Source: Enterococcus asini ATCC 700915
GTDB taxonomy: Bacteria > Bacillota > Bacilli > Lactobacillales > Enterococcaceae
DNA length: 64,000 nt
Reading direction: 5' to 3'
NCBI RefSeq assembly: GCF_000407365.1
Contig: NZ_ASVU01000002.1
Location: 186,001 to 250,000, forward strand
This document shows positions 25,868 to 35,478 of this stretch, piece by piece. Both the position numbers and the translations under genes were made by a program. Under the pieces are notes generated by a model. It was not told where the DNA came from and did not search any database. It saw nothing but the letters and a program-made list of their open reading frames with translations. Positions within the stretch are counted from its first letter, which is position 1, and the number at the start of each line of letters is the position of its first letter.

Positions 25868-28513
25868 ATGGGAAAACGAATTTATGAATTAGCCAAAGAA
25901 ATCAATCAGTCCAGTAAAGAACTGGTGGACAAAGCACAAAAACTCGGCTTCGATGTGAAAAATCACATGGGATCCATTTCAGAAACAGAAGAAAAAAAAC
26001 TGCGACAAGCAGTGTCAGGGGGAACTACTACGAAACCAGAAAATACTCCTTCGAATGAGTCGAAACAAACAACCAACACCGGAGAACAAAAAGAACAAAC
26101 TACCCAACCGGAGCAAAAGAAATTTGTGACCCAACGGAACAATCCTAAATTCCAAAACCGGAACAAGGATACCCGCAGTCAAGGTAGCCAAAATCGCGGT
26201 GGCCAAGGCAATCGCCAAGGCGGCCAAAACCGGAGTGCCCAAGGAAACCAAGGCAACCGGAATCAACAAGGTGGCCAAGGAAATCAAAATCGTAATCCAC
26301 GGCAACGGGACAATCGTCGGGACCAACAAAGCCGGACACAAACTGCCCAACAAGCTCAACGGCCACAAGGGGCAGGTATGACTAGTGCTTTGGAACGGGC
26401 GAAGAATCGGGCTCATGAAATCGAAACAGAAGCAGCCAATAAACGCCAACGTTCCGAACGGAAACCGGCGGCAAAACCAGTAGCAAAATCCGAAAGCAAA
26501 CCACGGCAAGAAAACCGGCCAGCACCTAAAGCCGCACCGGTGACACCAAGCATTCCTAAAGAAGCTTTGCAAGTGGAAAAACCAAAACAAGAGAAGAAGA
26601 AAACCGAATTCCGTAACAAGGATAAGGCACCTTCTCGCGGTGGACGGAACAACTACCAAAACAACGAATTTAATCGTCGTAAGAAAAAAGGGAAGAAGGG
26701 CAAACAACAAGTTGCTCAGAAACCTGCAGTGCCACCACGTAAATTCCGGGAATTACCAGAAGTTTTGGAATACACAGAAGGCATGAACGTGGCGGAAATC
26801 TCGAAGAAAATCTATCGGGAACCAGCAGAAATCATCAAGAAACTCTTTATGATGGGGGTTATGGTTAACCAAAACCAACCATTGGATAAAGATACCATTG
26901 AGCTATTGGCTACGGACTATGGCATTGAAGCCCAAGAAAAAGTTCAAGTGGATATTGCCGACATCGACAAGTTCTTTGAACCAGACGAAGTCAATGAAGA
27001 AAACTTGGTACCACGGCCACCAGTTGTTACTATCATGGGTCACGTCGACCACGGGAAAACCACTTTATTGGATACCTTGCGTCACAGTCGGGTAACAAGT
27101 GGGGAAGCCGGCGGGATTACTCAGCATATTGGTGCCTACCAAATTGATATCGATGGCAAACCGATTACGTTCTTGGATACACCAGGACACGCGGCCTTCA
27201 CTAGCATGCGGGCTCGGGGAGCTAGTATCACGGATATCACCATCTTGGTCGTAGCTGCCGATGACGGGGTAATGCCACAAACAGTCGAAGCGATTAACCA
27301 TGCGAAAGCGGCGAAAGTGCCAATTATCGTAGCGGTGAACAAAATCGATAAACCAGGGGCTAACCCTCAACACGTTATGCAAGAGCTTAGTGAATACGAA
27401 TTGATTCCAGAATCTTGGGGTGGCGACACGATTTTCGTGGAAATCTCTGCGAAATTCGGCCAAAACATCGAAGAATTACTGGAAATGATCCTCTTGGTGG
27501 CAGAAGTAGAAGACTTGAAAGCCGACCCAACACAACGGGCAATCGGTACGGTTATCGAAGCACGTCTAGACAAGGGTAAAGGGCCAGTGGCTACTTTGTT
27601 AGTACAACAAGGAACCTTGCATCAAGGTGATCCAATCGTTGTCGGGGATACTTACGGTCGCGTGCGGGTAATGACCAACGACTTAGGTCGTCGGGATAAG
27701 ACTGCTGGACCAGCAACTCCAGTGGAAATTACCGGGTTAAACGATGTGCCACAAGCCGGCGATCACTTTGTTGTCTTTGAAGATGAAAAGACTGCTCGGG
27801 CAGCCGGTGAAGAACGGGCAAAACGCGCATTGATCGAACATCGGGCAACACACAGCCGAGTAACCTTAGACAACTTGTTCGAATCTCTTAAAGAAGGCGA
27901 ACTAAAAGAAGTTAACGTAATCATCAAAGCCGACGTACAGGGTTCTGCCGAAGCATTAGGCGCATCCTTGAAGAAAATCGACGTGGAAGGCGTACGGGTT
28001 AATATCGTCCATTCCGCTGTTGGGGCCATTAATGAAAGTGACGTTACCTTGGCTGCTGCAAGTAATGCGATTATCATCGGCTTTAACGTACGGCCGACAC
28101 CGCAAGCTCGCCAACAAGCCGAAGCGGAACAAGTGGACATTCGTCTACACCGGATCATTTACAAAGCCATTGAAGAAATCGAAACAGCCATGAAAGGGAT
28201 GCTGGATCCTGAGTTTGAAGAAAAAATCATCGGTCAAATGGTGGTTCGGGAAACTTACAAAGTATCCAAAGTCGGAACAATCGCCGGTTGTTATGTTACT
28301 GATGGCTTCATCCGTCGGGACAGTGGCGTCCGGGTTATCCGTGATGGCATCGTAATCTTTGAAGGCGTCTTGGCTAGCTTGAAACGCTTCAAAGACGACG
28401 TGAAAGAAGTCCGTCAAGGCTTTGAATGTGGTGCCATGGTTGAGAAATACAACGACTTGAAGGTCGATGATGTAATCGAAGCCTTCATCATGGAAGAAAT
28501 CAAACAAGACTAA
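25868..28513 (+). CDS. infB: Translation initiation factor IF-2
   Basis: The 881-residue GTPase brings initiator tRNA to the 30S subunit and promotes subunit joining. After a short IF2-N domain (about 1-50) comes a long low-complexity stretch (about 50-300) rich in Gln, Asn, Gly and Arg. A second IF2-N domain follows, then the G domain with GHVDHGKTT (391-399), [12 protein letters not shown] and NKIDK, then domains II-IV. The ATG at 25868 follows an AAGGTGATTTAC ribosome site and gives the family N-terminus [11 protein letters not shown]; the longer in-frame upstream stretch is not conserved in pattern. Confidence 0.96.
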   Translation: MGKRIYELAKEINQSSKELVDKAQKLGFDVKNHMGSISETEEKKLRQAVSGGTTTKPENTPSNESKQTTNTGEQKEQTTQPEQKKFVTQRNNPKFQNRNKDTRSQGSQNRGGQGNRQGGQNRSAQGNQGNRNQQGGQGNQNRNPRQRDNRRDQQSRTQTAQQAQRPQGAGMTSALERAKNRAHEIETEAANKRQRSERKPAAKPVAKSESKPRQENRPAPKAAPVTPSIPKEALQVEKPKQEKKKTEFRNKDKAPSRGGRNNYQNNEFNRRKKKGKKGKQQVAQKPAVPPRKFRELPEVLEYTEGMNVAEISKKIYREPAEIIKKLFMMGVMVNQNQPLDKDTIELLATDYGIEAQEKVQVDIADIDKFFEPDEVNEENLVPRPPVVTIMGHVDHGKTTLLDTLRHSRVTSGEAGGITQHIGAYQIDIDGKPITFLDTPGHAAFTSMRARGASITDITILVVAADDGVMPQTVEAINHAKAAKVPIIVAVNKIDKPGANPQHVMQELSEYELIPESWGGDTIFVEISAKFGQNIEELLEMILLVAEVEDLKADPTQRAIGTVIEARLDKGKGPVATLLVQQGTLHQGDPIVVGDTYGRVRVMTNDLGRRDKTAGPATPVEITGLNDVPQAGDHFVVFEDEKTARAAGEERAKRALIEHRATHSRVTLDNLFESLKEGELKEVNVIIKADVQGSAEALGASLKKIDVEGVRVNIVHSAVGAINESDVTLAAASNAIIIGFNVRPTPQARQQAEAEQVDIRLHRIIYKAIEEIETAMKGMLDPEFEEKIIGQMVVRETYKVSKVGTIAGCYVTDGFIRRDSGVRVIRDGIVIFEGVLASLKRFKDDVKEVRQGFECGAMVEKYNDLKVDDVIEAFIMEEIKQD

Positions 28514-28535
28514 TATAGTCAGGAGGACACGAACT

Positions 28536-28883
28536 ATGGCGAATTATCGTGATCGACGTGTTGCTCAAGAAATTCTCCGAGAAGTCAATGACATCTTACG
28601 CAAACGCGTCCGGGATCCTCGGGTACAAGACGTGACCATTACCGATGTACGGGTCACAGGGGATCTCCAACAAGCGACGATTTATTACAGTATTTTGTCT
28701 GACAAAGCTTCGGATCGAGAAAAAGCCCAACGAGGATTGGAAAAAGCGACTGGACTGATTCGTAAAGAATTAGGGCAAGGTTTGACTTTGTACAAGACTC
28801 CAGAGTTGGTTTTCGAGGTGGACTCTTCGGTGCAATACGGCAATAAAATCGACGAATTACTGCGAAATCTTAATAAAGAGTAA
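28536..28883 (+). CDS. rbfA: Ribosome-binding factor A
   Basis: The 115-residue KH-fold protein binds the 30S subunit and helps 16S rRNA 5'-end processing and cold adaptation. The family motifs [21 protein letters not shown] and YYSIL are present. It starts at ATG after AGGAGG, 22 bases behind infB, and is the last gene of the operon before a strong terminator. Confidence 0.96.
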   Translation: MANYRDRRVAQEILREVNDILRKRVRDPRVQDVTITDVRVTGDLQQATIYYSILSDKASDREKAQRGLEKATGLIRKELGQGLTLYKTPELVFEVDSSVQYGNKIDELLRNLNKE

Positions 28884-28889
28884 GCGTGA

Positions 28890-28929
28890 GCTCCCAGGAA
28901 AAGGCAGAACTTTTCCTGGGGCTTTTTTT
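28890..28929 (+). terminator. Terminator of the rimP-infB-rbfA operon
   Basis: Stem 28892-28903 with 28910-28921 around a GCAGAA loop, followed by seven Ts. Confidence 0.92.
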
Positions 28930-29004
28930 GGAGTAATGATTTCCGAAAAAGCCGAGAAAGGGAAGGCTTTTAAGAGAGTTCTTGCTTCATTTCCCGCTGA
29001 TTTC

Positions 29005-29013
29005 TGTTATAAT
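29005..29013 (+). promoter_or_regulatory. truB promoter, extended -10
   Basis: TG-T-TATAAT (29005-29013), a perfect extended -10, lies 28 bases before the truB start. TTGCTT at 28982 is spaced too far (20 bp) to be an ideal -35. Confidence 0.7.
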
Positions 29014-29040
29014 AGCAAGGTTGAAAGGGTGAATAATTGG

Positions 29041-29967
29041 ATGGACGGTATTTTGGCATTATGGAAAGAGCCGGGCATGACAAGTCATGACTGTGTCTTT
29101 AAACTTCGCAAAATCTTACATATGAAAAAAATTGGTCATGGGGGCACGTTAGATCCCGGGGTTCCCGGAGTTTTACCGATTTGTCTTGGTAAAGGGACCA
29201 AGGTCATCGAGTTTTTAAGTGACAGTGGCAAAGTCTATGAAGGGGAGATTACCTTGGGCTTTGCAACGGATACGGAAGATGCTTCGGGTACTGTGGTGGA
29301 ACGGACTCCCTTAAGCGAACCATTTTCAAATTCCGCGATTGATGCCGCCATGAAAAGCATGGTAGGCGAGATTACCCAGATTCCCCCCATGTATTCTGCT
29401 GTGAAGGTCAATGGCCGCCGGCTTTATGAGTACGCCCGGGCTGGTGAGTCCGTGGAACGCCCAAAAAGAAAAGCGCTAATTGCTTCTTTTGAGCGAACTA
29501 CAGAACCGGTGTGGAATCCCGAAGAACAGACCCAATCTTGGCGCTTTAAGGTTAGCTGCGGCAAAGGCACGTATGTCCGGACTTTGGCCTATGATACCGG
29601 CAAACACTTAAGTAGTGCCGCATGTATGACAGATTTGACTCGTTTGGCCAGTGGTGGTTTGACGAAGGAACAATCCCTGACCTTGGCAGAAGTAACCGAT
29701 GCTATGGCAGAAGGTCGTTTGGAAGAGTTTATCTTGCCCATCGAATACGGCTTAAAAGATTTTAAGCGCTTGGATATTTCGAAGGAACTGTGGGCTCGGG
29801 TGAAAAATGGAGCCCGCTTGACCTTAGCTGATGTGGGCTTAGAAGAGATGCCACAAGCCCCGGTGGCTCTTTACTATCAGGAGAAGGCGGTTAGCTTATA
29901 CCAAGCAAACCCTAAAGAAGAAAATGGTCTTAAACCGTTAAAAGTACTACGAACGGAGATGGAATAG
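29041..29967 (+). CDS. truB: tRNA pseudouridine(55) synthase
   Basis: This 308-residue enzyme makes pseudouridine at position 55 of the tRNA T-loop. The catalytic Asp is D38 in GGTLDPG; the KEPGMTSHDCV start and the KVNGRRLYEYAR and GTYVRTLAYD segments are typical of TruB. I chose the ATG at 29041, about 12 bases after GAAAGGG, because the upstream extension holds the promoter. ribF follows 3 bases after the stop. Confidence 0.96.
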   Translation: MDGILALWKEPGMTSHDCVFKLRKILHMKKIGHGGTLDPGVPGVLPICLGKGTKVIEFLSDSGKVYEGEITLGFATDTEDASGTVVERTPLSEPFSNSAIDAAMKSMVGEITQIPPMYSAVKVNGRRLYEYARAGESVERPKRKALIASFERTTEPVWNPEEQTQSWRFKVSCGKGTYVRTLAYDTGKHLSSAACMTDLTRLASGGLTKEQSLTLAEVTDAMAEGRLEEFILPIEYGLKDFKRLDISKELWARVKNGARLTLADVGLEEMPQAPVALYYQEKAVSLYQANPKEENGLKPLKVLRTEME

Positions 29968-29970
29968 CCG

Positions 29971-30906
29971 ATGAAAATCATAAAAATCAGACATCCCTAC
30001 AACCCAGCAGATATTCCTACAGAAGAGGTTGTCTTGGTCTTGGGCTTCTTTGATGGGGTCCACCGGGGACATCAAAAAGTCATCAAAACTGGTAAAGCAG
30101 TAGCCGAAGAAAAAGGACTCAAACTGGCGGTAATGACCTTTACCAATCACCCTTCCATTGTTTTTCACAAAGTGGGAGCTAGCGAGATGCAGTATTTGAC
30201 TACATTGCCGCAAAAAGAAGCGCTAATGGAGTGGCTGGGGGTAGACTATTTGTACGAAGTGGAGTTTACTTCCACTTTTGCTCATTTGTCTCCACAGACT
30301 TTTGTGGATCAATACATTGTGGGCTTACATGCTCAAGTAGCGGTTTCCGGCTTTGATTACACGTATGGCCCTCGAGAGATTGCCGATGTGGCTCATTTAC
30401 CAGAGTATGCCAAAGGTCGCTTTGAAATCGTCACAGTGGAAAAGGAAAGTGATGAAGGCGCCAAAATCTCGTCTTCTCGGATTCGGGAACTACTCGGAGA
30501 AGGCAATATGGAAGAGGCCAATCATCTATTAGGCTATCCTTATACCATTTCCGGTCTGGTGATTCACGGGGAAGCCCGGGGCCGTTTATTGGGTTATCCT
30601 ACGGCGAATGTGAATTTCAGCCGCTATGCTCGCTTGCCTATGGAAGGGGTCTATGTCTGTCAATTACAAGTAGGGGATACTTGGTATGAAGCCATGGGTT
30701 CCATTGGCCACAACGATACCTTTGGAGAAGGCCGGCAATTAACCATGGAAATCAATATTTTGGACTTCCATGAAGAAATCTACGGAGAAACGGTGAACGT
30801 TCGTTGGTTGCATTTGATTCGCAACCAAGTGAAGTTCAACAGTGCCGAGGAGTTAATCGATCGTTTAAAACAAGACGAAGAGGAAACCAGAGCGTATTTT
30901 GCTTAA
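29971..30906 (+). CDS. ribF: Bifunctional riboflavin kinase/FAD synthetase
   Basis: The 311-residue enzyme phosphorylates riboflavin to FMN and adenylylates FMN to FAD. The N-terminal nucleotidyltransferase domain shows GFFDGVHRGHQ, GFDYTYG and SSSRIRELL. The C-terminal kinase domain shows GYPTANVNF and GVYVC. It is co-transcribed with truB, a common Bacilli pairing. No FMN riboswitch is visible upstream. A terminator follows. Confidence 0.96.
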   Translation: MKIIKIRHPYNPADIPTEEVVLVLGFFDGVHRGHQKVIKTGKAVAEEKGLKLAVMTFTNHPSIVFHKVGASEMQYLTTLPQKEALMEWLGVDYLYEVEFTSTFAHLSPQTFVDQYIVGLHAQVAVSGFDYTYGPREIADVAHLPEYAKGRFEIVTVEKESDEGAKISSSRIRELLGEGNMEEANHLLGYPYTISGLVIHGEARGRLLGYPTANVNFSRYARLPMEGVYVCQLQVGDTWYEAMGSIGHNDTFGEGRQLTMEINILDFHEEIYGETVNVRWLHLIRNQVKFNSAEELIDRLKQDEEETRAYFA

Positions 30907-30924
30907 CAGCTTGCATAAATCGAC

Positions 30925-30966
30925 AAAAGCAGTCACTGAATGAATGGTCAGTGGCTGCTTTTTTTT
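30925..30966 (+). terminator. Terminator after ribF
   Basis: Stem 30925-30939 with 30948-30962 (one G-T pair) and a run of eight Ts. Confidence 0.92.
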
Positions 30967-31064
30967 GGTAGGGAATTTCTTTTTAAAATAAATGGTGAAA
31001 AAGATTTAAAAAACAAGATAAAAGGTGTAAACTTGTGCCATAAGATGAAAGGCAGGCTAAGAAG

Positions 31065-31754
31065 ATGGATTTAGCGCAATTAAAAGGCAATTTGATTGTT
31101 TCGTGCCAAGCATTGGAAACAGAACCGTTACACAGTTCCTTTATCATGAGCAAAATGGCATTGGCAGCTAAAGAGGGTGGCGCCAAAGGAATTCGCGCCA
31201 ATTCAGTGGCGGATATCAATGCTATTAAAGAAGAAGTAGACTTGCCCGTGATCGGTATCATCAAACGAGATTATCCGGATTCATCGGTTTATATTACAGC
31301 TACCAAACAAGAAGTAGCAGAGCTTTTGACGACTAAGGCTGAAATCATCGCCTTGGATGGGACAAAGCAAGTGCGGCCCCACAATGAACAGTTAGCCGAT
31401 TTGGTAGCGCAGATTCACGAAGGTGGGCGTTTGGCCATGGCGGATGTGTCTACTTTAGAGGAAGCCATTGCCGCAGAAAAGTTGGGCTTTGACATTGTTT
31501 CTACGACTTTGGCGGGGTACACACCTTATTCCAAAAAAACAGAAGAACCAGACTTTGACTTGTTGGCAGCAGTGGTGAAAAATGTGAAGATTCCCGTGAT
31601 CATGGAAGGACACACGTATTTACCAGAGCACGTGACGGAAGCACTGAAAATCGGCGCTTATTCCGTGGTGGTAGGCTCAATCATCACACGGCCACAATTA
31701 ATTACCGAGCGTTATGTAAAAGCGACGAAGATGGGACAGGAAGAACATGAATAA
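31065..31754 (+). CDS. nanE: N-acetylmannosamine-6-phosphate 2-epimerase
   Basis: The 229-residue TIM-barrel enzyme converts ManNAc-6-P to GlcNAc-6-P. Family marks include LIVSCQALETEPLHS at the start, GAKGIRANS, PVIGIIKRDY, IALDGT and the C-terminal phosphate-binding VVVGSIITRPQ. No other sialic acid genes (nanA, nanK, nagA) are near, so ManNAc-6-P may come from another glycan here. It is the first gene of a tightly overlapping set and overlaps the HAD gene by 8 bp. Start ATG follows AAAGGCAGG. Confidence 0.92.
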   Translation: MDLAQLKGNLIVSCQALETEPLHSSFIMSKMALAAKEGGAKGIRANSVADINAIKEEVDLPVIGIIKRDYPDSSVYITATKQEVAELLTTKAEIIALDGTKQVRPHNEQLADLVAQIHEGGRLAMADVSTLEEAIAAEKLGFDIVSTTLAGYTPYSKKTEEPDFDLLAAVVKNVKIPVIMEGHTYLPEHVTEALKIGAYSVVVGSIITRPQLITERYVKATKMGQEEHE

Positions 31755-32547
31755 ATACCTATTAGTATGTGATTTGGATGGCACACTGTTAGATGCCAAA
31801 GGCCAAGTGGATGAAGCAAGTTTGGCAAAAATCAAAGCATTTTGCATTGCCGGGGGCCATTTTGTGATTTGTACCGGGCGTATGGATACGGACATTCGCT
31901 ATGTGGAAGAAAAACTCGGCTTTAAAGGGGAGTATCGCATTAGTCAAAATGGTGCGGTAATCATGGACAAACAAGATCATTTGGTCTCTTTGGAAGTAAT
32001 TCCTGAAGAATACGTCAATGGGTTAACGGAAGTCATCTTTGGGGCAGGTTTACGGACGGAAGTAGCCAATCAAAATCATCGGCATTTTCCTTCTCCTAGA
32101 AAGCCAGAAGAAGTGGCGGAATTCGTCGATTCTTCCATTGTGATTAAGGATTTAGCCGGGTATGTAGCGGCCGGCCGGATGAAGCCGACGATTTATTTAA
32201 CCTTTGGGAACAGCGAGCAATTTGCGACCATTAAAGCACAAGTTAACGAACGCTTAGGAGCAAATCGTGTTTCTATGGTAGAAACGAGCCCTAGCTCACT
32301 GGAAATCTTTTCCAATAAAGTCTCCAAGGGCAAAGCCGTCGCTTGGATTCAAGAACAACTCCATATTGAAAAAGAACATCTCTACGTGGCCGGAGATGCC
32401 GAAAGCGACACGACCATGTTTGAATTGACCGAGCATTCCTATGCGGTACAAGATGCACCGGCAGTAATTCGGGAACAAGCGGGCTTGTATCAAAAAACAG
32501 TGGGGGATGTCGTGGAGGATATCTATCGTCAGGAGGAAGCGCAATGA
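31747..32547 (+). CDS. Cof-type HAD-IIB family phosphatase
   Basis: The 266-residue protein is a Cof-like haloacid dehalogenase-superfamily hydrolase. Motif I is DLDGT with D9 and D11; motif II is ICTGRM near residue 37; motif III/IV is KGKAVAWI followed by GDAESDTTMFE. A C2-type cap lies between. Such enzymes dephosphorylate sugar phosphates or related metabolites with broad specificity. Eight- and four-base overlaps with nanE and the DUF4127 gene suggest a shared pathway, perhaps dephosphorylating an amino-sugar phosphate. Substrate unknown. Confidence 0.87.
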   Translation: MNKYLLVCDLDGTLLDAKGQVDEASLAKIKAFCIAGGHFVICTGRMDTDIRYVEEKLGFKGEYRISQNGAVIMDKQDHLVSLEVIPEEYVNGLTEVIFGAGLRTEVANQNHRHFPSPRKPEEVAEFVDSSIVIKDLAGYVAAGRMKPTIYLTFGNSEQFATIKAQVNERLGANRVSMVETSPSSLEIFSNKVSKGKAVAWIQEQLHIEKEHLYVAGDAESDTTMFELTEHSYAVQDAPAVIREQAGLYQKTVGDVVEDIYRQEEAQ

Positions 32548-34076
32548 AGATTTTGTATATTCCACTGGATGAACGGCCTTGTAACGCCCTTTATCCGATT
32601 AAGGCGGCGCAAGTTAACCAAGATGTGGAAATCATTAGCCCTAAACCAGAGCTTTTAGGTCAAAAGAAAACTCCCGGAGACCCGGCAGCTTTACAAGACT
32701 TTGTCCGGGAATACTTTGCTCAGTGTGACTGTGGGGTTTTCTCCGCAGAAATGTTGCTATATGGTGGCTTGTTGCCTTCTCGTTTGCATCATTTTACGGA
32801 AGCGGATTTAAAGGGCTACAGGGAATTTTTAGAGGATTTACATGCCGACTATCCTGAGAAAAAAATCTATTTTTCCAATTTAATCATGCGCACGCCTCGG
32901 TATAATAGTGCCGACGAAGAACCGGATTATTATGAAGTATACGGGGAGCGCATCTTCCGTTACGGTTGGCTAAAAGATAAGGCCAATCGGGAGGGCTTGA
33001 CGCCGGCGGAAACGACAGAATGGGAAGACTTAAAAGATGCCATCCCGGAAGCCGTGCTAAAAGATTATGAAGCTCGCCGGGCGTTCAATGTGGCGGTAAA
33101 CTTATTGCATATTGAGCTAGTAGCTGCTGGGGTTTTGACATTTCTGAGCATTCCCCAAGATGATTCGGCACCGTATGGCTATACGGCCTTGGACCAAAAG
33201 TGGGTCTATGGCGCCATCGCCGAGAAACGCTTAAAAGAAAAAATCATGGTTTACCCTGGGGCAGATGAAGTCGGCTTTACGTTATTAGCCAGAGCTTTTC
33301 ACGAATATCGGGGGGAAAAGCCCAATCTTTTCGTGCGCTACAGTTCGACTTTAGGCCCCGAATTGGTACCGCTTTATGAAGACCGTCCGATGAATGAAAG
33401 CTTAAAGGCTCATGTCATGGCTGCGGGCTTTCAACTGGTGGATAGTATCGATCAGGCGGAGTTTGTCCTAGCTTACAACACGCCGGGGAAAGTCATGGAG
33501 GAGTCTTGGGACCAATTAACGGGCAAAGACATCACCTATGATAGCTACCGTCACTTGCTGACTTTTCTTAGTGAAATTGAAAATGACTTAGCAACTGGTA
33601 AAAAAATTGCCCTTTGTGACAGTGCATTTGCCAATGGCGGCGAGCTGGAACTGGTACAACTTCTAGATGAGAAGCGCCTGTTGGATCACTTAATGAGCTA
33701 CAAAGCCTGGAATACCAATTGCAATTCCTTAGGTAGCAGTCTGGCGGCATTGGCTTTTTGTACAGGGAATTACGACCCAAGAAAAGTCCAAGAAAACATG
33801 CTGCACAATCTGTTTGAAGACTTGTTTTATCAAGCAATCATCCGGATGACCATCACCCGAGAAGTTTTGCCGGACTTAGGGCTAACGTATTTTGATTTAA
33901 AAGAGCAAGCACCAAAAATCGTAAAATTAGTACAAGAACAAATGCTGGCACTTGCCCAACGAGAACTACGCCATTCCTTTTCTAAGGAGTACACCATTAC
34001 CGATTTGGCTTTTCCTTGGAATCGAATGTTTGAAATACAGTGTGAAATTGAGATAGGGAGTGAACAATGTGAATGA
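32544..34076 (+). CDS. DUF4127 family protein of unknown function
   Basis: The 510-residue cytoplasmic protein matches DUF4127 (typical opening PLDERPCNALYP at 7-18). Other visible conserved-looking stretches are FSAEMLLYGGLLPSR, FSNLIMRTPRYNS, IPQDDSAPYG, and AYNTPGK. Clustered Asp, Glu and Arg residues in these motifs look like an active site, but no activity is known to me. It overlaps the HAD gene by 4 bp and the EIIC gene by 8 bp. Context (NanE, sugar PTS permease, RpiR regulator) suggests a role in catabolism of an amino-sugar glycoside, for instance as a glycosidase. That is inference. Confidence 0.85.
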   Translation: MKILYIPLDERPCNALYPIKAAQVNQDVEIISPKPELLGQKKTPGDPAALQDFVREYFAQCDCGVFSAEMLLYGGLLPSRLHHFTEADLKGYREFLEDLHADYPEKKIYFSNLIMRTPRYNSADEEPDYYEVYGERIFRYGWLKDKANREGLTPAETTEWEDLKDAIPEAVLKDYEARRAFNVAVNLLHIELVAAGVLTFLSIPQDDSAPYGYTALDQKWVYGAIAEKRLKEKIMVYPGADEVGFTLLARAFHEYRGEKPNLFVRYSSTLGPELVPLYEDRPMNESLKAHVMAAGFQLVDSIDQAEFVLAYNTPGKVMEESWDQLTGKDITYDSYRHLLTFLSEIENDLATGKKIALCDSAFANGGELELVQLLDEKRLLDHLMSYKAWNTNCNSLGSSLAALAFCTGNYDPRKVQENMLHNLFEDLFYQAIIRMTITREVLPDLGLTYFDLKEQAPKIVKLVQEQMLALAQRELRHSFSKEYTITDLAFPWNRMFEIQCEIEIGSEQCE

Positions 34077-35370
34077 ATCAAATCCAATCGTGGATAAAAT
34101 GCTACTCTTTGCCAACAAATTTTCCAGTCAACGCCACATTACCGCCATTCGAGACGGCTTTGTGACCTTGATTCCCATGACGATCATTGCGTCATTTTGG
34201 GTGTTAATCAACAATCTGATTTTAAGCCCCACCAATGGCTTGCTAAAAAATGTTCCAGCCGCGGCTCGTTGGATGGATCTAGGAAACCAAGTGTACAATG
34301 CAACACTTGGCATCATGGCGTTATTAATCGCCATGACCATCGGCTACAAATTGGCCCAAAGCTACGGAGAAGAAGGGTTAATCGGTGGGGTAATGGGGCT
34401 GGTTTCCTATTTGATCGTCTTGCCGGCCCAAGTTGTTTTGACAGATGTCGAAGGCAAAAGTGTTACGGCGGCTGCGGTGATGACTCAAACCCAAACCAGT
34501 GCTACCGGGATGTTTTTAGCGATTATCGCGACGTTGTTTTCCGTTACTTGGTTGTGCAAATTCACCAAGATGGAAAAACTAAAAATTCGCATGCCAGAAA
34601 GCGTGCCACCATCCATTGCCAAGTCCTTTAACGTTTTGATTCCTGCCTTTTTAGTAACAACGATTCTAGGGCTAATCGAAGTCTTAATCGTCTGGGTTTT
34701 CGCTACGGATATTCCGACGATTATTGCGAAGTTTTTCCAAGCTCCATTGGTGGCGTCCTTCCAATCCATCGGCGGTTTGGTACTTTACGTCTTCTTGAGT
34801 AATTTATTGTGGGCCTTTGGTTTACATGGTACTTTTATCCTCGGTTCAATCGGGGAACCCATCATGTTGACGGCAATTCAAGAAAACATGGATGCTCTGA
34901 AAAACGGTGAGGCATTGCCAAATATCGTGACGAAGCCTTTCTTAGACGCTTTTGGCTGGATGGGTGGCGGCGGTATGATCATTTGCTTGGTCATCGCCAT
35001 TATGATTGCTTCGAAACGGGAAGATTACCGCTCCATTACCAAAGTAGGAATTGTGCCTTCCTTGTTTAACGTCAGTGAACCATTGATGTTTGGAATTCCT
35101 GTGGTCTTCAATCCGCTTTTGGGCATTCCATTGATCATTGTGCCAATCGTTACGGTGACCTTGGCGTACTATGCTACAGCCTTTGGTTTGATCGCCAAAA
35201 CCTCGGTCTTGATTCCTTGGACAACACCACCGATTATCTCTGGGTATTTAGCAACCAACGGCGACTGGAAAGCTTCCTTACTGCAAGTGATCTTGATTGC
35301 TATCGGTGTTTTGATTTACATTCCCTTTGTTAAAATGGCGAATAAAGCAGCTCAAAAAGAAACGATCTAA
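34069..35370 (+). CDS. PTS EIIC permease, lactose/cellobiose family
   Basis: This 433-residue integral membrane protein belongs to the CelB/LacE/ChbC EIIC family, with about ten helices, the early IRDGFVTLIPMTIIAS segment and LLWAFGLHGTFILG and NVSEPLMFGIP motifs. It should carry a disaccharide or amino-sugar glycoside across the membrane while EIIB phosphorylates it. Neither EIIA nor EIIB domains are fused or adjacent, so they must be supplied elsewhere. I chose GTG at 34069 (8 bases after GGGAG); GTG at 34060 is also in frame. A terminator follows. Confidence 0.88.
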   Translation: MNESNPIVDKMLLFANKFSSQRHITAIRDGFVTLIPMTIIASFWVLINNLILSPTNGLLKNVPAAARWMDLGNQVYNATLGIMALLIAMTIGYKLAQSYGEEGLIGGVMGLVSYLIVLPAQVVLTDVEGKSVTAAAVMTQTQTSATGMFLAIIATLFSVTWLCKFTKMEKLKIRMPESVPPSIAKSFNVLIPAFLVTTILGLIEVLIVWVFATDIPTIIAKFFQAPLVASFQSIGGLVLYVFLSNLLWAFGLHGTFILGSIGEPIMLTAIQENMDALKNGEALPNIVTKPFLDAFGWMGGGGMIICLVIAIMIASKREDYRSITKVGIVPSLFNVSEPLMFGIPVVFNPLLGIPLIIVPIVTVTLAYYATAFGLIAKTSVLIPWTTPPIISGYLATNGDWKASLLQVILIAIGVLIYIPFVKMANKAAQKETI

Positions 35371-35377
35371 ATCAGTA

Positions 35378-35406
35378 AGGCCGGTCAGAAATCTGACCGG
35401 CTTTTT
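35378..35406 (+). terminator. Terminator after EIIC gene
   Basis: Perfect 9-bp GC-rich stem (35380-35388 with 35393-35401), AAAT loop and five Ts. Confidence 0.92.
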
Positions 35407-35439
35407 GCTTTTTCCTAAGCGGAATTTTTCGATTAACGG

Positions 35440-35445
35440 TATAAT
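35440..35445 (+). promoter_or_regulatory. -10 box of rpiR-family gene
   Basis: A consensus TATAAT 33 bases before the regulator start. No good -35 is seen. Confidence 0.5.
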
Positions 35446-35478
35446 AGAAACAGTCAGAAAAAATAGGGGGAAAGTGAG

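Noticed and set aside
26163-26340. Tandem-repeat or CRISPR-like array in infB
   Set aside because: The repeats are short codon-level GGCCAA/AACCGG reiterations in frame with the IF2 linker, with no spacers.
26015-26710. Minus-strand ORF of 231 codons opposite infB
   Set aside because: It is the complement of the repetitive Gln/Gly/Arg-rich IF2 region; its Leu/Phe-rich sequence follows from that composition.
29968-30000. FMN riboswitch before ribF
   Set aside because: Only three bases separate truB and ribF, and no RFN element is present in the region upstream of truB.
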